Positions 1 to 6,188 are shown, counted from the stretch's first letter. The stretch: 7,646 bases of DNA from JAFGCR01 sp964538225 (GCA_964538225.1 CAZIDW010000063.1:1-7646); one strand, 5' to 3'. Program-made: numbers and translations. Notes: generated by a model not told the origin, from the letters alone.

Positions 1-17
1 AACGATTCTTTTTCCAT
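1..17 (-). CDS. start of an unidentified gene downstream of pilT (partial)
   Basis: On the minus strand the pilT stop codon TAA shares its last A with an ATG (positions 17-15), giving the TAATG overlap typical of translational coupling. The visible codons read M-E-K-E-S before the window ends. A GGAAG Shine-Dalgarno-like stretch inside the last pilT codons lies about 8 bases before this ATG, the clearest ribosome-binding site in the window. In many pilus clusters the gene after pilT is pilC or a second pilT, but five residues cannot identify it. Confidence 0.5.
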
Positions 18-1081
18 TATAAGTCTTCCAGTTTGACGCTAAGATTTTCAAAATCCGCGGCTTTGGAAAGCGCGGTCTCTTTGGTGATGATGCCTTCCCG
101 GGCCAGGTTTTCAAGAGATTCGTCCATTAAGACCATACCCTCACTGGCTCCGATCTGGATCATAGAATAAATCTGGTTGGTCTGGCCTTTTACAATACAG
201 TTCCGGATGCCGTCATTGGTGACCATGATTTCCCTCGCGGCGATACGACCTTCCCCGCTGGCGCGGGGAACCAGCACCTGGGAGATGACCCCTTTTAACG
301 TGCTTCCCAGCTGGGTACGGATCTGCTGCTGCTGTTCTGAAGGAAAGACATCGATGATACGATCAATGGTCTGCGGGGCGTCCTGGGTATGGAGCGTGGA
401 AAACACCAGATGGCCGGTTTCCGCCAGGGTCAGCGCGGCGGAGATGGTCTCCAGATCGCGCATCTCCCCCACCAGGATGATATCCGGATCCTGACGTAAG
501 GCGGAGCCGATCGCGCTGGAAAAACTTTGGGTATGAACATTGACTTCGCGCTGAGTGATCAGGCAGTTTTTGCTCTTATACACATATTCAATCGGGTCTT
601 CGATTGTGATGATATGGGCGCTCCGGCGTTCGTTGATGTAATCGATCATAGCGGCCAGACTGGTGGATTTCCCGCTGCCGGTCGGCCCGGTTACCAGAAT
701 CAGCCCGTAAGGGAAATTGATCAGGCGCTCCACCGCGCGGCCCAGCCCCAGCTCAGCCAGTGTCGGAACTTTCTGAGCTATGATACGGAAAGCGACCGCC
801 GGCCCGAAGCGTTCCTCATAGATATTCACACGGAAACGCCCCAGTTTCTGGAAACTGAATGAAAAATCGAATTCATGCTTTTTTTTAAACACCTTCCGTT
901 GTTCCTCATTTGTGATCCGGGTGATCACTTCATCGACATCCTTTTTACTGAGGATGGGGTAGGTGTTTAAGGCGGCGATGGTGCCGGTCTTCAGGCGGAT
1001 GATGGGGTACTGGCCCACATGCAGATGCAGGTCCGGCGCCCCGGTCTTCAGCACTTCGCCTATCAGGCTGTTGAAATCCAT
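17..1081 (-). CDS. pilT: PilT, type IV pilus retraction ATPase
   Basis: Hexameric cytoplasmic ATPase that depolymerises the type IV pilus and drives retraction, used in twitching, adhesion and DNA uptake. The 354-residue protein has the usual PilT length and all core motifs: an N-terminal PAS-like domain (about 1-100), Walker A GPTGSGKST at 132-140, the Asp box IITIEDPIEY at 157-166, Walker B around DPDIILVGEMRD at 198-209, and the His box ETGHLVFSTLHT at 221-232. The PilT-specific C-terminal AIRNLIRE helix is present but degenerate (GIRNCIVKG, 291-299), and is followed by the expected QIYSMIQIGASEGM block (303-316). The ATG at 1081 is preceded only by a weak purine tract (AAGAAAAAA). Transcription probably starts near 1195, giving a leader of about 110 bases rich in inverted repeats. 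The next gene overlaps its stop, so it is the upstream member of an operon. Family assignment is secure; paralogue PilU is less likely. Confidence 0.95.
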   Translation of the reverse strand: MDFNSLIGEVLKTGAPDLHLHVGQYPIIRLKTGTIAALNTYPILSKKDVDEVITRITNEEQRKVFKKKHEFDFSFSFQKLGRFRVNIYEERFGPAVAFRIIAQKVPTLAELGLGRAVERLINFPYGLILVTGPTGSGKSTSLAAMIDYINERRSAHIITIEDPIEYVYKSKNCLITQREVNVHTQSFSSAIGSALRQDPDIILVGEMRDLETISAALTLAETGHLVFSTLHTQDAPQTIDRIIDVFPSEQQQQIRTQLGSTLKGVISQVLVPRASGEGRIAAREIMVTNDGIRNCIVKGQTNQIYSMIQIGASEGMVLMDESLENLAREGIITKETALSKAADFENLSVKLEDL

Positions 1082-1087
1082 TTTTTT

Positions 1088-1186
1088 CTTGTGGTTTTAC
1101 TTGTGGGACTACTCGCTGACGCTCGTGGTGGGACTTATGGTTAGCCGCGACCAACGGGAGCAGTAAACCACAAGCAGTTCCACAAG
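1088..1186. repeat. inverted pair of 12-bp tandem repeats in the pilT leader
   Basis: The left arm holds two 12-bp units, CTTGTGGTTTTA (1088-1099) and CTTGTGGGACTA (1100-1111). The right arm holds two inverted units, GTAAACCACAAG (1163-1174) and CAGTTCCACAAG (1175-1186). Each unit shares the core CTTGTGG or its complement. Arms 1088-1097 and 1165-1174 match perfectly; 1099-1110 matches 1176-1187 at 11 of 12 bases. The span lies wholly inside the predicted pilT transcript and could fold into alternative hairpins. Confidence 0.7.
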
Positions 1187-1201
1187 TTAATTAATCTATA
1201 T

Positions 1202-1230
1202 ATTATACCAAATTTCTCCCTAAAATACAA
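1202..1230 (-). promoter_or_regulatory. promoter of pilT (sigma-70 type, extended -10)
   Basis: On the minus strand a -35 box TTGTAT (1225-1230) is separated by exactly 17 bases from a perfect -10 box TATAAT (1202-1207), which is preceded by TGG and so forms an extended -10. The start site should fall near 1195, about 113 bases before the pilT ATG. Confidence 0.75.
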
Positions 1231-1241
1231 GTGTCACTGAA

Positions 1242-1265
1242 TCTTAAGTTCTGATAAACTTAAGA
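1242..1265. promoter_or_regulatory. 9-bp perfect dyad between pilT and ligA promoters
   Basis: TCTTAAGTT (1242-1250) and AACTTAAGA (1257-1265) are exact inverted copies separated by 6 bases. The site lies just upstream of the pilT -35 box and about 100 bases before the ligA ATG, a sensible place for an operator acting on divergent genes. It could also be the stem of a small hairpin. No binding protein can be assigned. Confidence 0.4.
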
Positions 1266-1357
1266 GTTGTGGGATATGTGTGGACTGTGGGAGTTGTGAG
1301 AGTGATTCCCATTTCAAATCCCACAACTCACACAACTCTCATCACTCACACAACGCT
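1264..1357. repeat. 9-bp tandem repeats in two opposing arms before ligA
   Basis: The left arm reads as four 9-bp units starting TGTG (1268-1303: TGTGGGATA, TGTGTGGAC, TGTGGGAGT, TGTGAGAGT). The right arm reads as four units of CACAACTCA type (1322-1357). The arms are mutually inverted: 1264-1275 is exactly complementary to 1318-1329 (12 of 12), and 1291-1304 matches 1341-1354 at 12 of 14. The array ends 4 bases before the ligA ATG, so in an mRNA it could form a hairpin close to the start codon. Confidence 0.7.
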
Positions 1358-1361
1358 TATT

Positions 1362-3482
1362 ATGGATAAAAACGACGCCAAAGAGCGCATTGAAAAACTG
1401 AAGGACTGGCTGAAAAAGTGGAATTACAAGTATTTTGTGCTGGATAAATCCGATGTCAGTGAAGCGGCGCGGGATAAAATCAAAAAAGAACTGACAGAGC
1501 TGGAAGAAACGTACCCTGAATTCGTCACGTCCGACTCCCCTACCCAGCGCGTCGGATCGGCTTTAAGCGGCAAATTCGCCAAGATCAAACACATCACCCC
1601 CAAGCAGTCGCTTTCCGACGTTTTCAGCAAAAAAGAACTCACTGACTGGGAAGCGCGCATACAAAAACTGGTGCCCGGCGAGAAACTGGAATACATCACG
1701 GAACTAAAACTGGACGGTCTCAATATTTCCGTCATCTACAAAGAAGGCAGATACCACAAAGCCCTCACCCGCGGGGACGGAGTGTACGGGGAGGATGTGA
1801 CCCACACAGTCAAGACCATGAAGAGCGTACCGCTAAAGCTGAATGAAGTGGGGGGCGTGAAACTTTCCGACTATCCCGTGATCGAAGTGGGCGGAGAAGT
1901 GCTGATGACCAAAAAATCTCTTGAAGACATCAACGCTGAGGGCAGCCAGCAGTTCGCCAACCCCAGGAATGCCGCGGCCGGCACCGTGCGCCAGCTCGAT
2001 CCTGCCGTGGCCGCCAAACGCAACCTGGAGATGTTCTTTTATTCGCTCAGCCTGACTGAAAAATCCCAAATCCCAAATCCTAAATCCCAAAAAGAAATCC
2101 TGAAACTGCTCAATGACCTTGGCCTCCGCACCGAATCGCACACCAGCCATCACTCTTCCATTCAGTCGGTCATCGATGAGTATGAAAAATGGGAAAAGAA
2201 AAAAGATTCCCTCCCTTACATCATCGACGGGCTGGTCGTGAAAGTGAACCCCCGGTGCCAGCAGAAACAGATGGGCAGTACCGCCAAATCCCCCCGCTGG
2301 GCCGTGGCGTATAAATTTCCCGCGGAACAAAGCACCACCAAAGTGCTGGATATCAATATCTCCGTCGGGCGCACCGGTGCCATGACACCTGTGGCCATCC
2401 TGGACCCCACGGAAGTGGCCGGTACCACGGTGAGCCGGGCCACGCTGCACAACGAAGACGAGATCAAGCGCAAAGACGTGCGCATCGGCGACACCGTCAT
2501 CATCCAGAAGGCCGGCGACATCATCCCGGAAGTGGTGGAAGTGTTAAAAGACCTGCGCACCGGCAAGGAAAAAAAATTCCATATGCCCGACAAATGCCCG
2601 GTCTGCGGGAGTGAGATCGTCCGGCCGGAGGGGGAAGTGGTGAGCCGGTGCAGTAACAAAGACTGCGGGGCCGTGCGCCAGCACCAGATGGAGCTGTTTG
2701 TATCGCGTTCCGCCTTTGACATCGACGGGCTGGGCGAAAAAGTCATCGAACAGCTCATCAAAGCCAAACTCATCGACGACCCGGCGGATCTCTTCACCCT
2801 TGAATACCAGGACCTGATGCAGTTAGAGCTTTTTAAGGACAAGAAGACCCAAAACCTGCTGGACGCCATCGAGAAAGCCAAACTCGCCCCCCTCCCCCGC
2901 CTGTTTTACGCCCTGGGCATCCGTTATGTGGGCAGCGAGACAGCCGAACTGCTGGCCGGCCACCTGGACCTGAAGACACATAAAATGGAAATCAGCGACG
3001 AACAGAAACGCGACCAGATGACGCTGTTTTCGGAAAAAAAATCCGAAAAGGAAGTCGATGTCGCGGAGATCAAAGACATGCTTACCGAGATGAAAAAGAT
3101 GGATCTGGAGGACCTGGACGCCATCGACGGCATCGGGGATAAAGTGGCGGAATCCGTCCATGAATGGTTCCGGAACGACCAGAACACTGCCCTGCTGAAA
3201 AAGCTCGGGGACGTGGGGGTGAAGATCCTGATGGAGGGGGTGACCAAAAAAACCGATAAGCTCAAAGGCCTCACCTTTGTCATCACCGGCACGCTCCCCT
3301 CGTTAAGCCGCGATGAGGCCAAGGCGCTCGTCAAGCAGAACGGCGGCCACGCCGCCTCGTCGGTGAGCAAGAACACGGATTATGTGGTGGCGGGGTCGGA
3401 ACCGGGAAATAAGTATGAGAAGGCGGAGAAACTGGGGGTGAAGATCATCGATGAAAAAAAGCTGAAAGAGATGATAAAATAG
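1362..3482 (+). CDS. ligA: LigA, NAD+-dependent DNA ligase
   Basis: Seals nicks in DNA using NAD+ during replication and repair. Product is 706 residues if it starts at the ATG at 1362. A GTG at 1269 would add 31 residues, but they are encoded by the repeat array and look nothing like a ligase, so the ATG is chosen; no Shine-Dalgarno is seen. Domain order is standard: Ia (1-60), adenylation domain with nucleophile Lys116 in ELKLDG, EVGGEV (175-180), FANPRNAAAG (198-207), IIDGLVVKV (287-295) and YKFP (317-320); OB fold; Cys4 zinc finger C412, C415, C430, C435; helix-hairpin-helix region (about 450-625); BRCT (634-706). Oddities: domain Ia positions that contact the NMN half of NAD+ are changed; a heptamer-repeat-derived SQIPNPKSQ peptide sits at 235-243; and a charged insert of roughly 30 residues lies near 540-575. 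Catalytic residues are intact, so it should be active. Confidence 0.95.
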   Translation: MDKNDAKERIEKLKDWLKKWNYKYFVLDKSDVSEAARDKIKKELTELEETYPEFVTSDSPTQRVGSALSGKFAKIKHITPKQSLSDVFSKKELTDWEARIQKLVPGEKLEYITELKLDGLNISVIYKEGRYHKALTRGDGVYGEDVTHTVKTMKSVPLKLNEVGGVKLSDYPVIEVGGEVLMTKKSLEDINAEGSQQFANPRNAAAGTVRQLDPAVAAKRNLEMFFYSLSLTEKSQIPNPKSQKEILKLLNDLGLRTESHTSHHSSIQSVIDEYEKWEKKKDSLPYIIDGLVVKVNPRCQQKQMGSTAKSPRWAVAYKFPAEQSTTKVLDINISVGRTGAMTPVAILDPTEVAGTTVSRATLHNEDEIKRKDVRIGDTVIIQKAGDIIPEVVEVLKDLRTGKEKKFHMPDKCPVCGSEIVRPEGEVVSRCSNKDCGAVRQHQMELFVSRSAFDIDGLGEKVIEQLIKAKLIDDPADLFTLEYQDLMQLELFKDKKTQNLLDAIEKAKLAPLPRLFYALGIRYVGSETAELLAGHLDLKTHKMEISDEQKRDQMTLFSEKKSEKEVDVAEIKDMLTEMKKMDLEDLDAIDGIGDKVAESVHEWFRNDQNTALLKKLGDVGVKILMEGVTKKTDKLKGLTFVITGTLPSLSRDEAKALVKQNGGHAASSVSKNTDYVVAGSEPGNKYEKAEKLGVKIIDEKKLKEMIK
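2061..2088 (+). repeat. AAATCCC heptamer tandem repeat inside ligA
   Basis: Four head-to-tail 7-bp units (AAATCCC, AAATCCC, AAATCCT, AAATCCC) lie in frame in ligA, with a fifth partial AAATCC at 2095-2100. They encode the peptide KSQIPNPKSQ at the junction after the NLEMFFYSLS strand of the adenylation domain. Since 7 is not a multiple of 3, four units add 28 bases and the frame is kept only with the flanking bases. Confidence 0.85.
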
Positions 3483-3491
3483 CGACATTTT

Positions 3492-3623
3492 TTAATCTAA
3501 ATCAAAGCCTATCTTCCGGTCATCCGGCTGGGACAGTTTTTCAATGGCCTGCCAAATACGTCTGAATTCCTGCTCATTTCCCCCGGGCTGTTTCAGGACA
3601 AATGCCTTAAGCTCATCTAATTA
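3492..3623 (-). pseudogene. C-terminal remnant, possibly of an ORF6N-domain protein
   Basis: Read on the minus strand, 42 codons between a TAA at 3621-3623 and a TAA at 3492-3494 encode a protein-like segment with a good amphipathic helix (EFRRIWQAIEKLSQ) and the tail DDRKIGFDLD. The order helix, AI..L, charged linker and terminal (K/R)IGF resembles the C-terminus of ORF6N (KilA-N-like) domain proteins, which occur widely in CPR genomes. There is no start codon or ribosome-binding site. The same frame stays open upstream from 3624 to 3785, so a single TAA interrupts about 98 codons, but that upstream part is AT-rich and matches nothing I recognise. Read as a decayed gene end; the family assignment is from memory of a short motif and is weak. 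Confidence 0.33.
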
Positions 3624-3732
3624 CAAAATAATCCTTCGGCGTTCCGGATGGAAGGAAAGCGCCCCCCTCCTTACTAAAAAATGAAAGAAAAACTCTTCTG
3701 CTTTGCGTAACAATTTATATACAAGCTGGACC

Positions 3733-3761
3733 TTGAAATTTTCGCATGGATTTTTTACAAT
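3733..3761 (+). promoter_or_regulatory. promoter of htrA (sigma-70 type)
   Basis: A -35 box TTGAAA (3733-3738) is followed after exactly 17 bases by a -10 box TACAAT (3756-3761). The predicted start near 3768 leaves a leader of about 26 bases before the htrA ATG. No heat-shock-type inverted repeat is evident. Confidence 0.7.
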
Positions 3762-3793
3762 AACCCCTGCCTTAAAACCTAACAGTTAAAACC

Positions 3794-5053
3794 ATGTTTA
3801 CTAAAAAACGCACCCCTCACGGATTATTAGTTTTAGTGGTCGTTTTGTCTATTGTCAGTGGTTTTTTAGGCGGAGCGGCCATGGTGAACCTGCTGGGATT
3901 CAGTGACGCACTCAGCACCCTGCCGGCTGAACCCGGTGCCGGCGCCCCCCAAACCGTGGAGACGCGCTCGTATGTGGAAACATCGCAGGTCATCGACACG
4001 GTCAAAAAAGTCAGCCCCGCGGTGGTGAGCATCGTGGTCACCAAAGACCTGCCCCTTTACCGCCAGCGCCCGCTTGATTTTAATGATTTTTTTAACGACC
4101 CGTTTTCTGACTCCTCTTTCGGATTCGGTTACGACTATGAACGCGACAAGGAAGGCAACATCAAACGTGAGCCCCGCAAGATAGGGGGCGGAAGCGGTTT
4201 TATCGTCACGGAGGACGGCCTCATTCTGACCAACAAACACGTGGTGGAGGACAGTAGCGCTGATTATACGGTAGTGATGCACGACGGCACGGAATATCCG
4301 GCCGAGGTGGTGAACCGTGATCCGATGAACGACATCGCGGTGGTCCGCATCACGGATGAAAAAAGCAACAAAGTGGATGGCCTGCCGGTGGTGGAATTAG
4401 GCCGTTCCGGAGACCTGCAGGTGGGCCAGCGAGTCGTAGCCATCGGCAACGCCCTGTCTGAATACGAAAACACCGTCACCACCGGCGTGATCAGCGCTAA
4501 GGGGCGCGACATCGTGGCCGGCACGATGCGCGGGTCCGAAAACCTCATTAACCTCCTGCAGACGGACGCGGCCATCAACCCGGGAAACAGCGGCGGGCCG
4601 CTGGTAAACCTGAATGGTCAGGTCATCGGCATCAATGTGGCCATCGCGGCCGGCGCCCAGGGCATCGGTTTCGCCATCCCCATCGATGACGTGAAACCCA
4701 TGATCGAAAGCGTTAAAGAAAACGGGCGGATTGTCCGGCCATTCCTGGGAGTGCGGTACATTCTGCTCACTGAAAAACGCGCCGAGGAACTGAAGATTGA
4801 CGTAGGCCACGGCGCTTTGCTCGTGGGCAATGAGGCGGAAGGCGAGTTCGCGGTCATCCCCGGCAGTCCGGCGGACAAAGCGGGGCTTAAGATCAAGGAC
4901 GTCATCCTGGAAGTGGACGGCGATCCGGTGACCGTGGAAGCCCCGCTCCAGAACCTGGTGGGTAAAAAAGCCCCGGGCGATACCATCCGGATGACCGTCT
5001 GGCGCAGCGGCGAGGAGCTAACGCTGGAGGCGTCCCTTACAGAGGCGAAATAG
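3794..5053 (+). CDS. htrA: HtrA/DegP-family membrane-anchored serine protease
   Basis: Envelope protease that degrades or refolds misfolded exported proteins. The 419-residue product begins with basic residues and one hydrophobic segment (about 10-36), which should anchor it with the catalytic part outside the cytoplasm; no lipobox or clear signal-peptidase site is seen. The trypsin-like domain carries the complete triad: His149 in LTNKHVVED, Asp180 in MNDIAVVRI and Ser266 in GNSGGPL. A long acidic/aromatic segment between about 84 and 132, rich in Phe, Asp and Tyr, corresponds to the LA loop used in oligomer regulation in DegP. One PDZ domain follows (about 316-415, starting RPFLGV), giving the single-PDZ DegS/HtrA architecture rather than two-PDZ DegP. 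The ATG has no Shine-Dalgarno; the leader is short. It seems to be a single-gene unit with its own promoter. Family is certain; the exact subfamily name is less so. Confidence 0.93.
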   Translation: MFTKKRTPHGLLVLVVVLSIVSGFLGGAAMVNLLGFSDALSTLPAEPGAGAPQTVETRSYVETSQVIDTVKKVSPAVVSIVVTKDLPLYRQRPLDFNDFFNDPFSDSSFGFGYDYERDKEGNIKREPRKIGGGSGFIVTEDGLILTNKHVVEDSSADYTVVMHDGTEYPAEVVNRDPMNDIAVVRITDEKSNKVDGLPVVELGRSGDLQVGQRVVAIGNALSEYENTVTTGVISAKGRDIVAGTMRGSENLINLLQTDAAINPGNSGGPLVNLNGQVIGINVAIAAGAQGIGFAIPIDDVKPMIESVKENGRIVRPFLGVRYILLTEKRAEELKIDVGHGALLVGNEAEGEFAVIPGSPADKAGLKIKDVILEVDGDPVTVEAPLQNLVGKKAPGDTIRMTVWRSGEELTLEASLTEAK

Positions 5054-5277
5054 TAAACCGATTTCCACTACTAAAAAAAAGGTAAAAGAACTATTTATAA
5101 AAGCTGAAATTCCGATGTTGCATCGGAACGTAAGCTGAAGTAAAATAGCGACGCGCCCAGGTGACTAAGCTGCGATCGAAACGGTTCGTAGTGCAGTCTT
5201 CTGAGCGAAGCGAAAAGACGAAACCAAGAATGATTATTTGAAAATTAGTGAAAACAATTTTAAAATAATCAAGCTGA
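5054..5277 (+). other. spacer with several small inverted repeats before tRNA-Leu
   Basis: No credible gene. It holds a perfect 8-bp hairpin with 3-base loop (TTCCGATG 5110-5117, CATCGGAA 5121-5128), a CTGC...GCAG pairing enclosing CGAA/TTCG (about 5170-5196), and a GTCTT/AAGAC pairing (5196-5200 and 5215-5219). None is followed by a T-run, so none is called a terminator. The word AAGCTG recurs at 5101, 5132, 5167 and 5271. It could be the htrA 3' untranslated region, a small RNA, or decayed sequence. Confidence 0.4.
5238..5266 (+). promoter_or_regulatory. promoter of tRNA-Leu
   Basis: TTGAAA (5238-5243) and TAAAAT (5261-5266) are separated by exactly 17 bases. The predicted start near 5273 gives only about 5 bases of leader before the mature tRNA 5' end at 5278, a typical arrangement for a single tRNA gene. 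Confidence 0.7.
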
Positions 5278-5367
5278 GCCCAGGTGGTGGAATCGGTAGA
5301 CACGCTAGCTTGAGGGGCTAGTGGCCGCCTTTAGGCCGTGGAGGTTCAAGTCCTCTCCTGGGCACCA
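5278..5367 (+). tRNA. tRNA-Leu (anticodon GAG), CCA encoded
   Basis: Class II tRNA with a complete cloverleaf. The acceptor stem GCCCAGG (5278-5284) pairs with CCTGGGC (5357-5363), followed by discriminator A and an encoded CCA (5364-5367). The anticodon stem CTAGC (5305-5309) pairs with GCTAG (5317-5321) around the loop TTGAGGG, placing anticodon GAG at 5312-5314, which reads leucine codons CUC and CUU. A long variable arm with a GGCC/GGCC stem is diagnostic of Leu/Ser/Tyr types, and the T arm has TTCAAGT (5345-5351). It has its own promoter and terminator and so is a single-gene transcript. Confidence 0.97.
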
Positions 5368-5377
5368 TTCACCCTTT

Positions 5378-5415
5378 AAAAACCGGAATCCGTTACAAAT
5401 ACGTTCCGGCTTTTT
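5378..5415. terminator. bidirectional intrinsic terminator
   Basis: CCGGAA (5383-5388) and TTCCGG (5404-5409) form a GC-rich stem, with AAAAA on its left and TTTTT (5411-5415) on its right. It follows the tRNA by 10 bases and should end it on the plus strand; on the minus strand it also ends in a U-run and should stop the gene at 5442-6188. Confidence 0.75.
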
Positions 5416-5441
5416 GGGATGCAGACCGCTTAAATCATCAA

Positions 5442-6188
5442 TCAGGCCGCCCCCGGCGCGATGTCCATTCCGTCCCAGCTGAAGAGTTTGGCGGACTGGG
5501 CCGGTGCCCTCTGCTCAGAGGACGACGTGCCTTTTACCTGGGGTTTCTGGAAGGTAACGGTTTTGAATTCAAGGGGTACCCGGATGACGGCTTCCGTGCC
5601 TTTTTTATCGTTTTGGACCTGGAGTTTTCCCTGAAAATCTGATTCTGCCGTGAATTTGTCGATCCGCGCCTGACATTCCCTGGTAAACGTGAACCCTTCT
5701 TTGTATAAAGTCAGGAGCGCATTCTGGCTCTCCTGTTTCAGCTCCAGCCGGATGGCTGATTCCCCGGCGCCTTTTTCTTCGCACATATCGATCAGCATGC
5801 ATAAGACGACCTGTTCAAAAAGCGACTGGTCTCCGATGCAGGGAGCTTTGATATCTGAGATAAAGGGGGTAAACTGGACGGATTTGTAATTGTCTTCCAG
5901 CACCCGCAGGATGTTCCTGGTGAGCAGGGTAATATTGAACCGCTTTTCGCCCGTGAAACTGATATGGTAGTTTTTGGTGTTCTGAAGGGAATCGTTGATA
6001 CGGGAGATGTATTCCTTGATGCGCGGAACGGATTTTTTAGCTTCGATGTCGCAAAGCGCCAGGATGGAGGTAAGCGAATCGTTGATATCGTACATCATGC
6101 GGTCATAAAAAAGCATGCGGGCATCCACCTGCAACCGTTCGATGAGCTCATCGTGCCTGATTTTTTTCCGGACCATAAAAGGGGCCAT
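5442..6188 (-). CDS. degenerate histidine-kinase-like protein (no sensor domain)
   Basis: No named family recognised with certainty. The ATG at 6188 gives 248 residues; an ATG at 6176 (244 residues) is the alternative. A TTG at 6290 would start upstream of the predicted promoter and adds residues that do not look coding. Residues about 25-75 resemble the DHp two-helix region of a histidine kinase: MYDINDSLTSIL (32-43) lines up with the H-box HDxxNxLxxI but has Tyr33 where the phosphorylated His belongs. Residues about 85-208 resemble a HATPase domain: LFEQVVLCMLIDMCEEKG (123-140) falls where the N-box is but lacks its Asn, YKEG replaces the DxGxG box, and the C-terminal G-box-like end GKLQV...GTEAVIRVPLEF (186-208) is kept. 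A low-complexity tail rich in Ser, Gln and Ala follows. No membrane segment is present, so it is probably cytoplasmic. Likely a pseudokinase or scaffold; it lies back to back with a TrmB-type regulator. The coding call is firmer than the fold. Confidence 0.8.
   Translation of the reverse strand: MAPFMVRKKIRHDELIERLQVDARMLFYDRMMYDINDSLTSILALCDIEAKKSVPRIKEYISRINDSLQNTKNYHISFTGEKRFNITLLTRNILRVLEDNYKSVQFTPFISDIKAPCIGDQSLFEQVVLCMLIDMCEEKGAGESAIRLELKQESQNALLTLYKEGFTFTRECQARIDKFTAESDFQGKLQVQNDKKGTEAVIRVPLEFKTVTFQKPQVKGTSSSEQRAPAQSAKLFSWDGMDIAPGAA

Larger units (their letters stand above)
3483..3793. other. 311-base spacer between ligA and htrA
   Basis: No intact gene on either strand. It contains a minus-strand remnant reading frame in the left half and the htrA promoter near the right end. 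A T-run at 3487-3493 just after the ligA stop has only a weak AT-only stem before it, so it is not called a terminator. Confidence 0.6.

Noticed and set aside
1264..1357. CRISPR array
   Set aside because: Units are 9 bp with no spacers, and no cas gene is present.
1269..1361. GTG start extending LigA by 31 residues
   Set aside because: The added residues come from the 9-bp repeat array (Thr-His-Thr-Thr runs) and have no ligase character; the ATG at 1362 begins the normal domain Ia.
1833..2881. Long minus-strand frames of 205 and 221 codons opposite ligA
   Set aside because: They are antisense shadows of a well-conserved gene; compositions are biased as expected from the complement of ligA codons.
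3624..3785. Upstream half of the broken minus-strand frame as a separate gene
   Set aside because: Open for 54 codons but without ATG or ribosome-binding site, AT-rich, and no recognisable protein motif.
5110..5128. 8-bp hairpin after htrA as its terminator
   Set aside because: The stem is good but no T-run follows on either strand.
5091..5303. 70-codon minus-strand frame
   Set aside because: It runs through the tRNA promoter and into the tRNA gene and has no recognisable protein features.
5442..5444. UGA recoded as glycine (genetic code 25)
   Set aside because: Reading through adds only a few codons before TAA, and no recognised gene in the window has an internal UGA.
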